DNA of 64,000 nt from Gottfriedia acidiceleris (GCF_002128425.1 NZ_NESS01000001.1:496001-560000), one strand, 5' to 3'. Positions 1 to 10,209 are shown, numbered from the stretch's first letter. Notes: a model not told the origin generated them from the sequence alone. Numbers and translations: made by a program.

Positions 1-583
1 ATCCTAAGAATTTAACAATGTACTCTCTATCAAATGAACGCGTTAATAATTGTGGACGTTCAGTTTCTGCTAAACCAAGGTTAATTAAGAAAACAGCAAC
101 CGCTGCTAAGAAATAAGCTGTTCTAGCTTTTCCTTTTATGTTACCAGTAGTAAAGAATTTTTTACCCCAGAAATAATTAACCGCAAGCAAGATGTAAATA
201 TCAGAAAAAGCAAAAATTGTTTTAAAACTGATCATTGCTTTAACACTTGATCCTAGATCCCCAAAGTTTCGTGTCATAAATAAAACTGGTATCGTTACGA
301 AATCGTCAAAGAAAGAATAATAAGCTGTATCAGCTATTAATATAAAGGACATGATTATAGTAATCCAAATAACTGCTCTATTTCGTTTTGGTCCTTTTGC
401 AAAAAGAGCTATACCTATAAAAATTAATAATGAAGATATAGGAGCAATTATTAAAATAAATTCTTGCATTGAATTTTCAATTTCTAAATCAAAATAAAAT
501 TGGCTTAGTAAAGTTGCTTTAATCCATAAAAGGAATACAGCAAGTAACGGGAATCCAAAGTTTTTAATAAACTTTTTCCACAT
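1..583 (-). CDS. yqgS: Lipoteichoic acid synthase, LtaS/YqgS type (N-terminal part; gene runs off the window)
   Basis: The minus frame is open from an ATG at 583 to the window edge, giving about 194 residues. The visible part is the N-terminal membrane domain: MWKKFIKNFGFPLLAVF, followed by about five hydrophobic segments and the juxtamembrane DxYY/FF-type stretch (residues around 85-100, ADTAYYSFFDDF) typical of LtaS-family enzymes. The family transfers glycerol phosphate from phosphatidylglycerol to the growing lipoteichoic acid chain outside the membrane; the catalytic sulfatase-like domain lies beyond the window. A GAGGAG ribosome site precedes the ATG. Position next to glcK matches B. 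subtilis yqgS. Which LtaS paralogue it is remains an inference from synteny. Confidence 0.85.
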   Translation of the reverse strand, partial: MWKKFIKNFGFPLLAVFLLWIKATLLSQFYFDLEIENSMQEFILIIAPISSLLIFIGIALFAKGPKRNRAVIWITIIMSFILIADTAYYSFFDDFVTIPVLFMTRNFGDLGSSVKAMISFKTIFAFSDIYILLAVNYFWGKKFFTTGNIKGKARTAYFLAAVAVFLINLGLAETERPQLLTRSFDREYIVKFLG

Positions 584-881
584 ATTCTGTTCCTCCTCTT
601 GTTAAGACTATTAATCTATTTTATCTAATTATAAAACAATGTTTGGCATTCACATATCTATTTTATTGGCACTTTAGTACCAAGAATTTTCGAAATGATT
701 CATACAATTATTAGCTACTAAATGTATGATCAAAAAAATTAATTTGACGTAACCTTAGGTTTTTTTCTAACGTCATTCAATTTATCATAAACTAGTTCCT
801 TCGTCAAATAACTAATTTTTTTATCAATTCAATACAATAAACATAATAAGGTACTTCAATTAGAAGTACCTTAAATTTAAG
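584..881. other. Intergenic spacer between ltaS-type gene and glcK
   Basis: About 300 bases of AT-rich DNA without a convincing gene. It holds the glcK-side hairpin (separate entry) and presumably the promoter of the ltaS-type gene; no promoter could be assigned with confidence. Confidence 0.5.
848..872 (-). terminator. Hairpin after glcK
   Basis: A perfect 10-bp stem (AAGGTACTTC / GAAGTACCTT) lies just beyond the glcK stop on its strand. The following T-run is poor, so it may be a weak terminator or an mRNA 3' stabiliser. Confidence 0.55.
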
Positions 882-1853
882 TTAAATTTCATTAGTAATA
901 AATTTTTTTACTAAATATGCTGCTCCAATTGCTCCTGCATCGTTCCCTAACTCGGCAATTGAAAGTTTTGTCGAATCACGTACTGTAGTAAAAGCAAATT
1001 CGTCAAAATATTTCTTTAGTGGTTTTAATAACAATTCACCTGCATTTGATACTCCGCCACCTATAATGATATTTTCAGGATTCAATGTATTTCCAACTCC
1101 CGCTAAAACTAAAGCAAGATATCTCATTACATGATTAACGATTTCTTCTGCAACCTCATCACCATTTGAATAAGCTTCAAAAACATCTTTTGCAGTAATT
1201 GGAGAACGATTCGACATGTCTTTTAAAACTGTCTCTTTTGTCGTATTTTGTAATTTCTCATTTGCGATTCTTGCAATTCCCGTAGCTGAAGATATTGTTT
1301 CTAAGCATCCCGTTTTTCCGCAGTTACATAATACTCCATTTTCAAGTTGAACTGTTATATGGCCAATTTCACCCGCAGATCCACTAATTCCATGTGCAAC
1401 ATCTCCATTTACAATTACGCCTCCGCCGACACCTGTTCCTAGTGTAACCATTACTACATCTTTTGCTCCATTACCAGCACCTTTCCACATTTCGCCAACA
1501 GCTGCTATATTTGCATCATTATCAACGATTACAGGAATACCGGATTCTTTTTCTAGAATTTCTTTTAAAGGAAAGTTAACCCAACCTAAATTTACTGCTG
1601 CAAATATAAGTCCATCTTCTAATCGAACCGAACCTGGAGCTCCAATACCAATTCCAGCGATATCTTCCTTTGTTTTATTCATCTGTTTGAGCTTTTGTTC
1701 AATTGCAATTGTAATTGTTTTAGGAATATGCTTACCACTGTCAGATTTATCTGTTGGAACTTCCCATTTATCAATGAATTCCCCGTTATTTGTTAATAAT
1801 GCTAATTTTATGCTTGTACCTCCTAAATCTACACCTACAATCATTTTAGCCAT
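882..1853 (-). CDS. glcK: Glucokinase, ROK family
   Basis: 323 residues, the usual length for ROK glucokinases. The N-terminal phosphate-binding motif DLGGTSIK (residues 9-16), the catalytic region VDNDANIAA (about 109-117), the GEIGH motif (about 161-165) and the zinc-binding CNCGKTGCLE motif (about 175-184) are all present. The enzyme phosphorylates glucose with ATP in the cytoplasm, supplying glucose 6-phosphate from non-PTS sugar. The ATG at 1853 has a strong AAGGGAGAAGG ribosome site. It follows yqgQ by 60 bases on the same strand, as in B. subtilis, so the two are likely co-transcribed. Confidence 0.95.
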   Translation of the reverse strand: MAKMIVGVDLGGTSIKLALLTNNGEFIDKWEVPTDKSDSGKHIPKTITIAIEQKLKQMNKTKEDIAGIGIGAPGSVRLEDGLIFAAVNLGWVNFPLKEILEKESGIPVIVDNDANIAAVGEMWKGAGNGAKDVVMVTLGTGVGGGVIVNGDVAHGISGSAGEIGHITVQLENGVLCNCGKTGCLETISSATGIARIANEKLQNTTKETVLKDMSNRSPITAKDVFEAYSNGDEVAEEIVNHVMRYLALVLAGVGNTLNPENIIIGGGVSNAGELLLKPLKKYFDEFAFTTVRDSTKLSIAELGNDAGAIGAAYLVKKFITNEI

Positions 1854-1913
1854 AATGCCTTCTCCCTTCGCAGTGAAATCGTTTGCAATATTTTCTTAAA
1901 AAAAACGATTTCT

Positions 1914-2117
1914 TCAAACCGTTTTATTTTTTATTTCATCCATCTCTTTTTTTAATATCATGGTTGCTACTTGTAAGTCTTTACTTTCTAGTATATTCGC
2001 TAAAAATAATTCTTTTAGCTCATCTTGCATTAACATCAAATCAGCTAATCGATCACCTGTATATATAAAGGTGCCATAATTCTTTAGAAATTGTTGAATA
2101 TCATATACGGATTTCAT
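1914..2117 (-). CDS. yqgQ: YqgQ family protein (DUF910)
   Basis: 67-residue acidic, helical protein beginning MKSVYDIQQFLKNYGTFIY, the characteristic start of the YqgQ/DUF910 family, which forms a small three-helix bundle. Its biochemical role is not known. It sits directly upstream of glcK in many Bacilli, as here, so it likely shares the glcK transcript. The pairing suggests, but does not show, a role connected to glucose kinase. Confidence 0.88.
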   Translation of the reverse strand: MKSVYDIQQFLKNYGTFIYTGDRLADLMLMQDELKELFLANILESKDLQVATMILKKEMDEIKNKTV

Positions 2118-2224
2118 ACTTATCTCCCATTATTTTGTCTTTCTAAATATGTAATAAGTATAAGTTGGAAACGATTACTCGTCAATGTGAAATACCAAAC
2201 AAACCATTTATTATATAGGCATTT

Positions 2225-2980
2225 TTAATTATTTTTTGGCTTCATAACCTCTTCTAACACTAAATCATTTTCATAGAGATATGTAGCGTATTTTATTCCG
2301 ATATATCTTATATGCCATGGTTCATAATTGTATTCAGTAATCTTTACTTTGTCCTCTGGATAACGAATAACAAATCCAAATTCATGTGCATGGTCTGCAA
2401 GCCAAGTTCCTTCTTTCGTTTCTCCAAATTCTTGTTCAAGCTTGTTACCGAAGCTTGGGGATGATACATCTATTGATAAACCAGTTTGATGTTCACTTGT
2501 GCCAGGAACAGCACTAAAAGATTGAGTCCAATCTGCACCATGAATTTGTATATAATAATTATACAAGCTTCGTTGTCGATCAAAAGAGCGATAGGCAGAA
2601 ACTGGAGTAAGCTGTATACCATCTGATTCTGCTCTTTCAAATAATTTTTCTAAAGCATGAGCTGCCTCTTTCCTCATTAATGTCTTATCTTTGTTTACAC
2701 CATGTAAAGGAACAATCGGATAAACTAAATCTGGCGGTTCATACCCCTCTGGTAGCTTTCTTTCTTTATTAACTAATACTAAATTAGATGTAGGATTCTT
2801 TACAGCTAATAAACCATCCTCATCTTCGCTGGCTGTATCATCGTAATTAGGAAATTTCAACGAAGTCTCTTTAGTCTTTTGATTATTAAAATAATGTTGG
2901 TTTCTAAAAAATAGAGCTAGTCCAATAATAATTATAAATATTATTAAAACCCATGAGTACTTACCTTTTATCTTTTTCAA
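2225..2980 (-). CDS. D-alanyl-D-alanine carboxypeptidase, VanY/M15B family
   Basis: 251 residues with one N-terminal membrane segment (about 10-26) and an extracytoplasmic peptidase domain. The zinc-peptidase signatures are visible: SAYRSFDRQ (about 133-141), the metal motif in PGTSEHQTGLSIDVSS (about 159-174; His and Asp ligands) and EPWHIRYIG near the C-terminus (third ligand His and catalytic Glu region). The family trims the terminal D-Ala from peptidoglycan stem peptides. The start is a TTG at 2980 behind a perfect AAGGAGG at 5-6 bases. There is no lipobox, so it is anchored by its membrane segment. B. subtilis YodJ and related proteins are the nearest named group. Confidence 0.88.
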   Translation of the reverse strand: MKKIKGKYSWVLIIFIIIIGLALFFRNQHYFNNQKTKETSLKFPNYDDTASEDEDGLLAVKNPTSNLVLVNKERKLPEGYEPPDLVYPIVPLHGVNKDKTLMRKEAAHALEKLFERAESDGIQLTPVSAYRSFDRQRSLYNYYIQIHGADWTQSFSAVPGTSEHQTGLSIDVSSPSFGNKLEQEFGETKEGTWLADHAHEFGFVIRYPEDKVKITEYNYEPWHIRYIGIKYATYLYENDLVLEEVMKPKNN

Positions 2981-3052
2981 AATTACCTCCTTAACATCTT
3001 TATTGTTACTTTTACAATATTAAAAGATGGCGTATTTTTCAAATAATCTACA

Positions 3053-3079
3053 CATTAAAACCTCTTTCATTGAAAGAGG
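3053..3079 (-). terminator. Terminator after ldh
   Basis: CCTCTTTC / GAAAGAGG inverted repeat followed on the minus strand by TTTTAATG, 17 bases beyond the ldh stop. Confidence 0.75.
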
Positions 3080-3095
3080 TCTTAGTTGTTCAAAT

Positions 3096-4091
<996 letters not shown>

Positions 4092-4093
4092 TT

Positions 4094-4099
4094 ATTATA
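4094..4099 (-). promoter_or_regulatory. Candidate -10 box of ldh
   Basis: TATAAT on the minus strand about 42 bases upstream of the ldh start. No good -35 hexamer sits at 16-18 bp (weak CAAACT). The -35 region overlaps the Rex-like palindrome, the expected geometry for a repressible promoter. Confidence 0.45.
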
Positions 4100-4119
4100 T
4101 ATGTATTATCACTCGAAGT

Positions 4120-4137
4120 TTGTGAAACATTTTACAA
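4120..4137. promoter_or_regulatory. Rex-like operator upstream of ldh
   Basis: TTGTGAA-ACAT-TTTACAA: two 7-base arms separated by 4 bases, one mismatch from the Rex consensus TTGTGAA-N4-TTCACAA. It also fits an Fnr-type TGTGA-N6-TCACA site with one mismatch. Rex is the NADH-responsive repressor of ldh in Bacilli, so the position supports that reading. Confidence 0.72.
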
Positions 4138-4161
4138 ATTTGTTACAATGTTAGTTGTGTA

Positions 4162-4196
4162 CAAATACATTGTGTGTAAATACATTGTGTGTAAAT
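4162..4196. repeat. Short tandem repeat upstream of ldh
   Basis: The 15-base unit TAAATACATTGTGTG occurs in full once, is preceded by a one-mismatch copy (CAAATACATTGTGTG) and is followed by the partial copy TAAATTTGT. Seen directly; it lies between yqgN and the ldh operator. No function assigned. Confidence 0.7.
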
Positions 4197-4276
4197 TTGT
4201 CTTTTTTAGGCAATAAGTCTATTTCATAATTAAGCTTTACCTATTTTTAAACAATTCGTGTCACATTATGCACTTA

Positions 4277-4840
4277 TTAAATTACTTCTATTATTCTTGA
4301 TTCTGTTAAAACTAAAGGTATTTTTACGTCATGTTTTTCTGTAGGTAGTTCATCAACGATTTGAATGTCATAAGCTATCGCTAAGAGTTGTTTATTATAA
4401 TCTTCTAAGTATCGATCATAATAACCACCACCATATCCTAAACGTTCACCATTTTTTGTATATGCTACTCCAGGAACAATTATTAAATCAATAAATTCTT
4501 TCCTAATTTCCTCACATTTTTCTTCAATAGGCTCTTGTATACCAAAATACCCTTTCTTTAAATCATCAAAAGATTTGATTTTGTAAAAATGCATTTCTCT
4601 AGTTTCATGGTTGCATTTAGGTACAACAACTGATTTATTCATTTTCCAACAAGCAGTTATTAAATACTTTGTATTTATTTCATGTTCCATTGGCATAGTA
4701 GTTGCTATAATATCTGCACTCTTCAATTTTTCTGTACTTAATAATTTTTCTATAATTTGTTTTGACTTTTTGTCTCTGTCTAATAATGAAATTTTTTTCA
4801 AATTTTTCATCATAGAATTCCTAATTTCTTTTTTTCCCAT
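4277..4840 (-). CDS. yqgN: 5-formyltetrahydrofolate cyclo-ligase
   Basis: 187 residues. The C-terminal signature GERLGYGGGYYDRYL (about 130-144) is diagnostic for the 5-FTHF cyclo-ligase family, and the basic N-terminal region (KKEIRNSMMKNLK) provides the ATP-binding part. The enzyme converts 5-formyl-THF to 5,10-methenyl-THF using ATP, recycling a dead-end folate in the cytoplasm. The ATG at 4840 follows AAGGAGG by about 10 bases. It is downstream of rpmG but separated by a terminator, so it probably has its own promoter. Confidence 0.93.
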   Translation of the reverse strand: MGKKEIRNSMMKNLKKISLLDRDKKSKQIIEKLLSTEKLKSADIIATTMPMEHEINTKYLITACWKMNKSVVVPKCNHETREMHFYKIKSFDDLKKGYFGIQEPIEEKCEEIRKEFIDLIIVPGVAYTKNGERLGYGGGYYDRYLEDYNKQLLAIAYDIQIVDELPTEKHDVKIPLVLTESRIIEVI

Positions 4841-4911
4841 AACTTATGGCCTCCTTAGGTCAGGTCAAGTTTTATATAAAAAATGTATTCTAATTAAAAT
4901 TATAAGTTTTA

Positions 4912-4947
4912 AAATAAAAAAAAACAGTAGGAAAATTCCTACTGTTT
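4912..4947 (-). terminator. Terminator overlapping the rpmG stop
   Basis: Stem AAACAGTAGGAA / TTCCTACTGTTT followed by a long T-run on the minus strand. The hairpin begins inside the rpmG stop codon. Confidence 0.85.
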
Positions 4948-5095
4948 ACTTTGTTTCGCGATGAACTGTAACTTTTTTAAGTCTTGGGCAATATTTTTTA
5001 AGCTCAAGACGGTCTGGGTTATTACGTTTATTTTTAGTAGTGATATAGTTACGATCTCCGCATTCTGTACATGCTAATGTAATATTTACGCGCAT
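4946..5095 (-). CDS. rpmG: 50S ribosomal protein L33
   Basis: 49 residues ([20 protein letters not shown]... ending TVHRETK), the standard L33 length and ends. The first zinc-ribbon pair CTEC is present (residues 9-12), but the second pair is incomplete: only Cys36 remains, in the motif KKYCPRLKK. It therefore looks like a form that has lost the full four-cysteine zinc site; this matters because Bacilli swap zinc-binding and zinc-free L33 forms under Zur control, and a zur cluster lies in this window. A good GGAGGG ribosome site precedes the ATG. Confidence 0.95.
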   Translation of the reverse strand: MRVNITLACTECGDRNYITTKNKRNNPDRLELKKYCPRLKKVTVHRETK

Positions 5096-5179
5096 TTATT
5101 TTCCCTCCTGACATAGTGACATAATCAGACTTGTATATAATAACATTCTTTCGCGATAATTTCCATAGTTTTTATTGAT

Positions 5180-6166
5180 TCAATGCATTTCTTTTGATAT
5201 TTTTTTTATTGAATTATGTACAAATCTATTCTCATAATTCAGAGTATATTTTTGAAAGACTGCTTGATGATGTAATACACTGCCCTGATTGATTCGAATA
5301 TTAGAACTAATTGACACATATGGGCCAATTACACAGTTCTCTTCAATCGTAACATCATTCCCAATAATAACTGGAGAAACAATCTTAACATTATTATTTA
5401 TCGTTACATGCTCACCTAAAAAGATTCTTGGTAATATTTGAACAGCTGGAATAGGTAAGTTTAATTTCTCTTCAATCCAATCTACGTTCAGCTTTGCAAA
5501 CCTTTTAGGAGTTCCGTAATCAATCCAATAACCTTCTAATTGAAAAGCATTTAAACTAATATTATTTTTTAACATTAAAGGAATTAGATCATTACTAATG
5601 TCAAAATAACGATTTTCTGGAATTTGAAGTAATAATTCAGGATTCATAATATATATTCCAGTATTAACTAATTTACTAATTTCACTACCTTCATTTGGCT
5701 TTTCAATAAAATCGATTATTTGTCCATTTTTTACTTTTACATTTCCATATGATCCACATTTTTCGACTTGTTTTACAAACATAGAAAATCTACTTTTACT
5801 TTCAATATGAATTTTTAAGGCATCTCTAATATCAGCGTCAAATAAAATATCACCGCTCACTAATAGAAAGGGTTCATTAAGAAAATGCTTAGATAGTCTT
5901 AAACAACCAGCTGACCCTAAACTTTTTTCTTCTATAATATAATCAATTGAAACATTTTTTAATTTCATCGCATTGATCGTCTCAATAATTGCTTGGGACA
6001 TATAATGAAGCTGAATGATAAATTCATTAAACCCAAGTCTTGTTAAATGTAATATTAAATGCTCAATTGCCGCTCTATTTGCGATTGGTAATAGTGGCTT
6101 AGGAATGTTGTTAGTAATTGGTAAAAGCCTTTGACCGTATCCTCCAGCTAAAATAACAACCTTCAT
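5180..6166 (-). CDS. Sugar nucleotidyltransferase, GDP-mannose pyrophosphorylase-like
   Basis: 328 residues. The N-terminal nucleotidyltransferase motif AGGYGQRLLPITNNIPKPLL (residues 7-26) matches the G-G-x-G-x-R-L-x-P-x-T-x-x-x-PKP signature. SGDILFDADI carries the metal-binding Asp (about 104-113). YWIDYGTPKRF (about 208-218) is the usual late motif. Residues from about 245 carry hexapeptide-like repeats (left-handed beta helix). Such enzymes make NDP-sugars for cell-surface glycans; the exact nucleotide and sugar cannot be read. It is monocistronic, with no glycan cluster nearby. Confidence 0.82.
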   Translation of the reverse strand: MKVVILAGGYGQRLLPITNNIPKPLLPIANRAAIEHLILHLTRLGFNEFIIQLHYMSQAIIETINAMKLKNVSIDYIIEEKSLGSAGCLRLSKHFLNEPFLLVSGDILFDADIRDALKIHIESKSRFSMFVKQVEKCGSYGNVKVKNGQIIDFIEKPNEGSEISKLVNTGIYIMNPELLLQIPENRYFDISNDLIPLMLKNNISLNAFQLEGYWIDYGTPKRFAKLNVDWIEEKLNLPIPAVQILPRIFLGEHVTINNNVKIVSPVIIGNDVTIEENCVIGPYVSISSNIRINQGSVLHHQAVFQKYTLNYENRFVHNSIKKISKEMH

Positions 6167-6229
6167 TTATTACCACCTCAATATCTTATACTAGTTAAAG
6201 AAGTATGCTTTATATTACATAAATATGAC

Positions 6230-6268
6230 AAAAGGGCCTTCAGGTAAATTTTGTCTGAACACCCTTTT
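6230..6268 (-). terminator. Terminator after phoU
   Basis: Stem AAAAGGG..TTCAG / CTGAA..CCCTTTT with a short T-run, 36 bases beyond the phoU stop on the minus strand. Confidence 0.65.
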
Positions 6269-6303
6269 ATCTTATTTTACTGTTTTAAAAAAAGTCTTAT
6301 TTT

Positions 6304-6957
6304 TTATTGATTTAATAAATAATGTTTACCTTTAACTAAATAATAAATATTCTCCGCAATATTTGTTGCATAATCTGCAATTCTTTCAAGATATCTACAA
6401 ATAAATGCCATTTGCATGATATTCGATACATGTTCAGGAGAATTTGCAATGCTCGACATTAGTGTTCTAACGGTTGTTCCATATAATTCATCAACAAGAT
6501 CGTCAATTTCACCAATTTCTTTTGCAGCTTGTAAATCTTCAGTTCGGTATGCTTCTGAGGCTTTTGTTAACATATCTAAGCCAAGTTCATGCATCTTTTC
6601 TATATTCTCTAAAGGTAAGTTTTCTTGACGACTACGAATACGAATTGTCGATTTTGCGATATTTACTGCATAATCTGCAACTCGTTCAAGATCATGAGCA
6701 ATCTTTATAGCAGTTAAATTTCTTCTTAAGTCAACAGCAACCGGTTGTTGTCTTGTAATAATAACTAAAATTAATTCATTAACTTCCTTTTCTAATTTGT
6801 TGATGCGATCATCTTCGTCAATTACTTCTAAAGCTAATTCAATATTTTCAGTACGAAAGGCTTCCATACTTTTAATTACTGCTTTTTTTGTTTTCTCAGC
6901 CAATTCGATGATCATTTCTTGTAATGATTTTAAGTCTGCTTCAAATTGATTTCTCAT
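6304..6957 (-). CDS. phoU: Phosphate transport accessory protein PhoU
   Basis: 217 residues, two tandem three-helix PhoU repeats. Each half carries the metal-binding helix motif: ERVADYAVNIAKS (about 93-105) and ERIADYATNIAEN (about 192-204). PhoU couples the Pst transporter to phosphate signalling and limits phosphate uptake. It starts 23 bases after pstB on the same strand, so the two form one unit under the PhoP box at 7940-7978. B. subtilis lacks phoU at this locus, while many other Firmicutes have it next to pstB. Confidence 0.94.
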   Translation of the reverse strand: MRNQFEADLKSLQEMIIELAEKTKKAVIKSMEAFRTENIELALEVIDEDDRINKLEKEVNELILVIITRQQPVAVDLRRNLTAIKIAHDLERVADYAVNIAKSTIRIRSRQENLPLENIEKMHELGLDMLTKASEAYRTEDLQAAKEIGEIDDLVDELYGTTVRTLMSSIANSPEHVSNIMQMAFICRYLERIADYATNIAENIYYLVKGKHYLLNQ

Positions 6958-6980
6958 CTCTTTTCACCTGTTCCCTTCTA

Positions 6981-7808
6981 TTATCCGAATCGTCCAGTAA
7001 TGTAGTCTTCAGTACGTTTATCTTTAGGTGTTGAGAACAGTTTATTTGTATCTGAGAACTCAACTACTTCACCGCTTAAAAAGAAAGCAGTTTTATCAGA
7101 AACACGAGCTGCTTGTTGCATATTATGCGTAACAATAATAATACTAAAATCTTTCTTTAAATCATGAATTAACTCTTCAACTTTTAAAGTTGAAATAGGA
7201 TCAAGTGCTGACGTTGGCTCATCCATCAAAATAACATCTGGCTCGATTGCTAGACAACGTGCAATACATATACGTTGTTGTTGCCCTCCTGAAAGACCAA
7301 AAGCATTCTCATGTAAACGATCTTTAACCTCATCCCAAATTGCTGCGCCTTTTAAACTTTTTTCAACTATCTGATTTAATGTAGCTTTATCTTTAATTCC
7401 ATGTATTTTTGGTCCATATGCAACGTTTTCCCAAATTGATTTAGGGAATACGTTTGGTTTTTGGAATACCATCCCTACGTGTGTTCTTAATTCTTCAACT
7501 GGATAGTTTTTATCGAAAATATCTTGTTCGCGGTAAAGAATCTTCCCTTCTGTACGAACTGAAGGAACTAACTCAACCATACGATTTAACGTTTTTAAAT
7601 AGGTCGATTTACCACATCCACTAGGTCCAATAATCGCAGTAACTTCATTCTCATAAATACTTAAATTTATATTTTTTAATGCTTTATCTTGTCCATACCA
7701 TAAATTTAAATCTTGAGTATCATAAACAATTGATTTTTTTAAGTTTGTATTTGTCTCAAGTATATCTTCGTTTTTAATTGTATTCTCTCTATTTAATGTC
7801 ATTGTCAT
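6981..7808 (-). CDS. pstB: Phosphate ABC transporter ATP-binding protein
   Basis: 275 residues. Walker [10 protein letters not shown] (about 61-69), the PstB-typical Q-loop phrase [18 protein letters not shown], signature LSGGQQQR (about 173-180) and Walker [14 protein letters not shown] are present. It is the ATPase of the high-affinity phosphate importer and works at the inner face of the membrane. Its partners pstS, pstC and pstA are not in this window: pbpA lies directly upstream. The ATG at 7808 follows AGAGGGG by about 10 bases; an in-frame ATG two codons later is an alternative. A strong PhoP box lies 130-170 bases upstream. Confidence 0.94.
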   Translation of the reverse strand: MTMTLNRENTIKNEDILETNTNLKKSIVYDTQDLNLWYGQDKALKNINLSIYENEVTAIIGPSGCGKSTYLKTLNRMVELVPSVRTEGKILYREQDIFDKNYPVEELRTHVGMVFQKPNVFPKSIWENVAYGPKIHGIKDKATLNQIVEKSLKGAAIWDEVKDRLHENAFGLSGGQQQRICIARCLAIEPDVILMDEPTSALDPISTLKVEELIHDLKKDFSIIIVTHNMQQAARVSDKTAFFLSGEVVEFSDTNKLFSTPKDKRTEDYITGRFG

Positions 7809-7939
7809 AACTTTCGATCCCCTCTCATCCTAAAGGAAGCTTTCTATTTTTGATATATAAAATATTAACTAAACAATAGATAAAATTTATAATCGTTGAA
7901 ATTCAGTAATACATTACATGAATAATCATATTCTCAAAC

Positions 7940-7978
7940 TATTAAACCTGTTTTAACCGAATGTAAAGATTGTGTAAA
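7940..7978 (-). promoter_or_regulatory. PhoP box upstream of pstB-phoU
   Basis: Read on the minus strand, four hexamers TTTACA, TTTACA, TTAAAA, TTAATA follow one another at exactly 11-base intervals. This matches the B. subtilis PhoP recognition pattern of TT(A/C/T)ACA-like direct repeats with 5-base gaps. It lies 132 bases upstream of the pstB start. Seen directly; binding by PhoP is inferred. Confidence 0.82.
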
Positions 7979-8015
7979 TAAGTTCAAAAGGTGAAGGAAG
8001 AGGGGGTTTCCAAAT

Positions 8016-8045
8016 AAAAAAGAGAAGGGGCCTCACCCCTTCTCT
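8016..8045 (-). terminator. Terminator after pbpA
   Basis: Perfect AGAGAAGGGG / CCCCTTCTCT stem with A and T runs on either side, directly after the pbpA stop. It can work on both strands. Confidence 0.88.
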
Positions 8046-8049
8046 TTTT

Positions 8050-10209
8050 TTATTGATTTTTATTTTGAGTATCTTGACTATCTTGATTGTCTTGATTATC
8101 TAAACTGTCTTTTGGTTCGTCATTATAAATTGATTGTCTTTCTTTTTTCAATTTAAAGTATTCATCCATAATATCTCGGCCAATGTATTTATTTACTGGC
8201 GCTTGGTCAGTTTGTAACCAAGGAACTACTACTACAAAGGCAATTTCAGGATTGTCATACGGAGCATATCCCATCAATGTTTCATTATAAGTTTTTTGTG
8301 GCCCATTGTATTTTTTACGATCTGGACCGTCGTATACAGATTGGGCTGTACCTGTTTTACCAGCTATTTTATAGTCGACGCCTGTGAAGTATTTGTGAGC
8401 AGTACCACCAGTCTCATTATATACTTTGATTAAACCTTGTTTAACATGATCGATGTATGATTGTTTCATATCAATTCGATTTAATACTTTAGGCTTAATT
8501 TCTTGTCTAATGACACCAGTATCATCCCCGATTGAAGGTTGTCTCAATTCTTTCGCAACATGTGGTTGAATTCTGTAACCTCCATTTGCGATTGTAGATA
8601 CATATTGAGCTAATTGAAGTGGCGTATAAGTATCATACTGTCCAATCGCCATATCAAGAAGGAAACCTGGGCTTTTGTCTACACCTTTAAATCCAATAGC
8701 TTCATTTGGTAAATCTATTCCAGTTTTAACACCTAGTCCGAATTGACTGAAACTATTTCGGAATGTATCAAACGCTTTAACGTCGATATCTAAAGGCTTA
8801 TTCTGAACGTAATTTGCATGTCCAATAGCCATAGCCGTTCGGAACATATAAACGTTTGAAGAATACTTTAGTGCATCTAAATCATTAATCCAACCGAAGT
8901 TTTTATATGACGCTTTAACTGGTGTACCTGCAATTTTAATCGGTGTATCGAATTGCTTTTGACCTGGAGTAATTGCGCCAGTTTGATAACCCGTTAAAAG
9001 AGTTGCACCTTTTACTGTTGAACCCATCTCATAAGATGAAGTAATGTTTCCTGTTGCGTAATCTACAACTTTATTTTTTCCTGTCTTTTTGTCTTTAACA
9101 ATTTGCTTTCCTGACATGGCTAAAATTTCACCCGTTTTCGGGTTAATCATCGTAACAAATGCACGATCCAAATATCGACCATTTGACGTTGCTTTTGCTT
9201 GTAATAGCCTATCTTTTATTATTTCATCAACCTTACCTTGAAGCTCAATATCAATTGATAGGACTAAATCACTTCCAGGTTCCCCTTCAGTAATTACTTT
9301 CGTATCCACAACATTTCCATTTGAATCGATAACATTTTGTGCCTTACCTTTTGTACCACGTAAAACATCTTCATATTGCTTTTCTATATAACTTTTTCCT
9401 ACACGGTCATTACGATCATAACCACGTGCTAAATAATAATCTACATTTTGAGCAGGTAAGCCTTCTTTTTCAGAAGTTATATTACCTAAAATTGTTCGGA
9501 ACGTATCACCATAAACGTATTTTCTTTCCCAATTTGTCGTTACATCTACACCCGGAAGCTCGTCCAAATGTTCACTAACTGTCGCATATTCTTTTTCAGT
9601 TACTCCCTCACTTTTTATTGTTTGTGGAGTTAGTGCATAACCGACACTCATTTGCTTGTAAATCGCAAGTATTTGCAAGTCATTTGCACTAAGTGAATTG
9701 ATATCATCTGCTGTAATTTTATCAAGCTGTAAATTATAGTAGGCTTTGTTGTAAGCAGCGTCATCATCTTTATTTTGGGCTTTTAGTGTTTTATTTTCTT
9801 CTTTTGATACTAGCTTTTTTGCATCTTTAGGATTCGTTAATAACCAATAATCTTTTTTATCTCGTTCAGTTATTTTATTAGTTGGCATCTTTAGATAACT
9901 TTTTAACTTTGTAGCCATTGTTAATAACTCACCAGAAGTTGTCCCTTTTTTTCTCGTATACGTAATTGTACGTAAAGGCGTATTATCTACGACAACCTTT
10001 CCGTTACGATCTAAAATTTTCCCCCTTGGCACAGCTTGATCAACGGTCATATTTTCTGTTCGCTCTAATTCTAATTTATAGTCTTCACCTTTAACAATTT
10101 GCACAACACCTAATCTTAGAATTAAAAAAGAAAATAAGACAAACACAAGAAAAAATAGTACATTCAGTCGTGTGGGTAGTGTGATTTTATATTTCTTTTG
10201 TTTATTCAT
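8050..10209 (-). CDS. pbpA: Penicillin-binding protein 2, class B transpeptidase
   Basis: 719 residues, like B. subtilis PbpA. One N-terminal membrane segment (about 14-34) is followed by a dimerisation domain and a transpeptidase domain. All three active-site motifs are visible: S-T-V-K in GSTVKGA (about 396-402), S-S-N in KYSSNVY (about 443-449) and KTG in AGKTGTAQ (about 618-625). It cross-links peptidoglycan outside the membrane and is needed for rod shape. The C-terminus ends in a repetitive Asp/Asn/Gln tail (residues about 700-719). In B. subtilis the pst operon follows pbpA; here only pstB-phoU remain. Confidence 0.95.
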   Translation of the reverse strand: MNKQKKYKITLPTRLNVLFFLVFVLFSFLILRLGVVQIVKGEDYKLELERTENMTVDQAVPRGKILDRNGKVVVDNTPLRTITYTRKKGTTSGELLTMATKLKSYLKMPTNKITERDKKDYWLLTNPKDAKKLVSKEENKTLKAQNKDDDAAYNKAYYNLQLDKITADDINSLSANDLQILAIYKQMSVGYALTPQTIKSEGVTEKEYATVSEHLDELPGVDVTTNWERKYVYGDTFRTILGNITSEKEGLPAQNVDYYLARGYDRNDRVGKSYIEKQYEDVLRGTKGKAQNVIDSNGNVVDTKVITEGEPGSDLVLSIDIELQGKVDEIIKDRLLQAKATSNGRYLDRAFVTMINPKTGEILAMSGKQIVKDKKTGKNKVVDYATGNITSSYEMGSTVKGATLLTGYQTGAITPGQKQFDTPIKIAGTPVKASYKNFGWINDLDALKYSSNVYMFRTAMAIGHANYVQNKPLDIDVKAFDTFRNSFSQFGLGVKTGIDLPNEAIGFKGVDKSPGFLLDMAIGQYDTYTPLQLAQYVSTIANGGYRIQPHVAKELRQPSIGDDTGVIRQEIKPKVLNRIDMKQSYIDHVKQGLIKVYNETGGTAHKYFTGVDYKIAGKTGTAQSVYDGPDRKKYNGPQKTYNETLMGYAPYDNPEIAFVVVVPWLQTDQAPVNKYIGRDIMDEYFKLKKERQSIYNDEPKDSLDNQDNQDSQDTQNKNQ

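Noticed and set aside
2166-2179. TGGAAACGATTACT as a catabolite response element before yqgQ-glcK
   Set aside because: Two mismatches from the cre consensus, including a conserved end; not strong enough.
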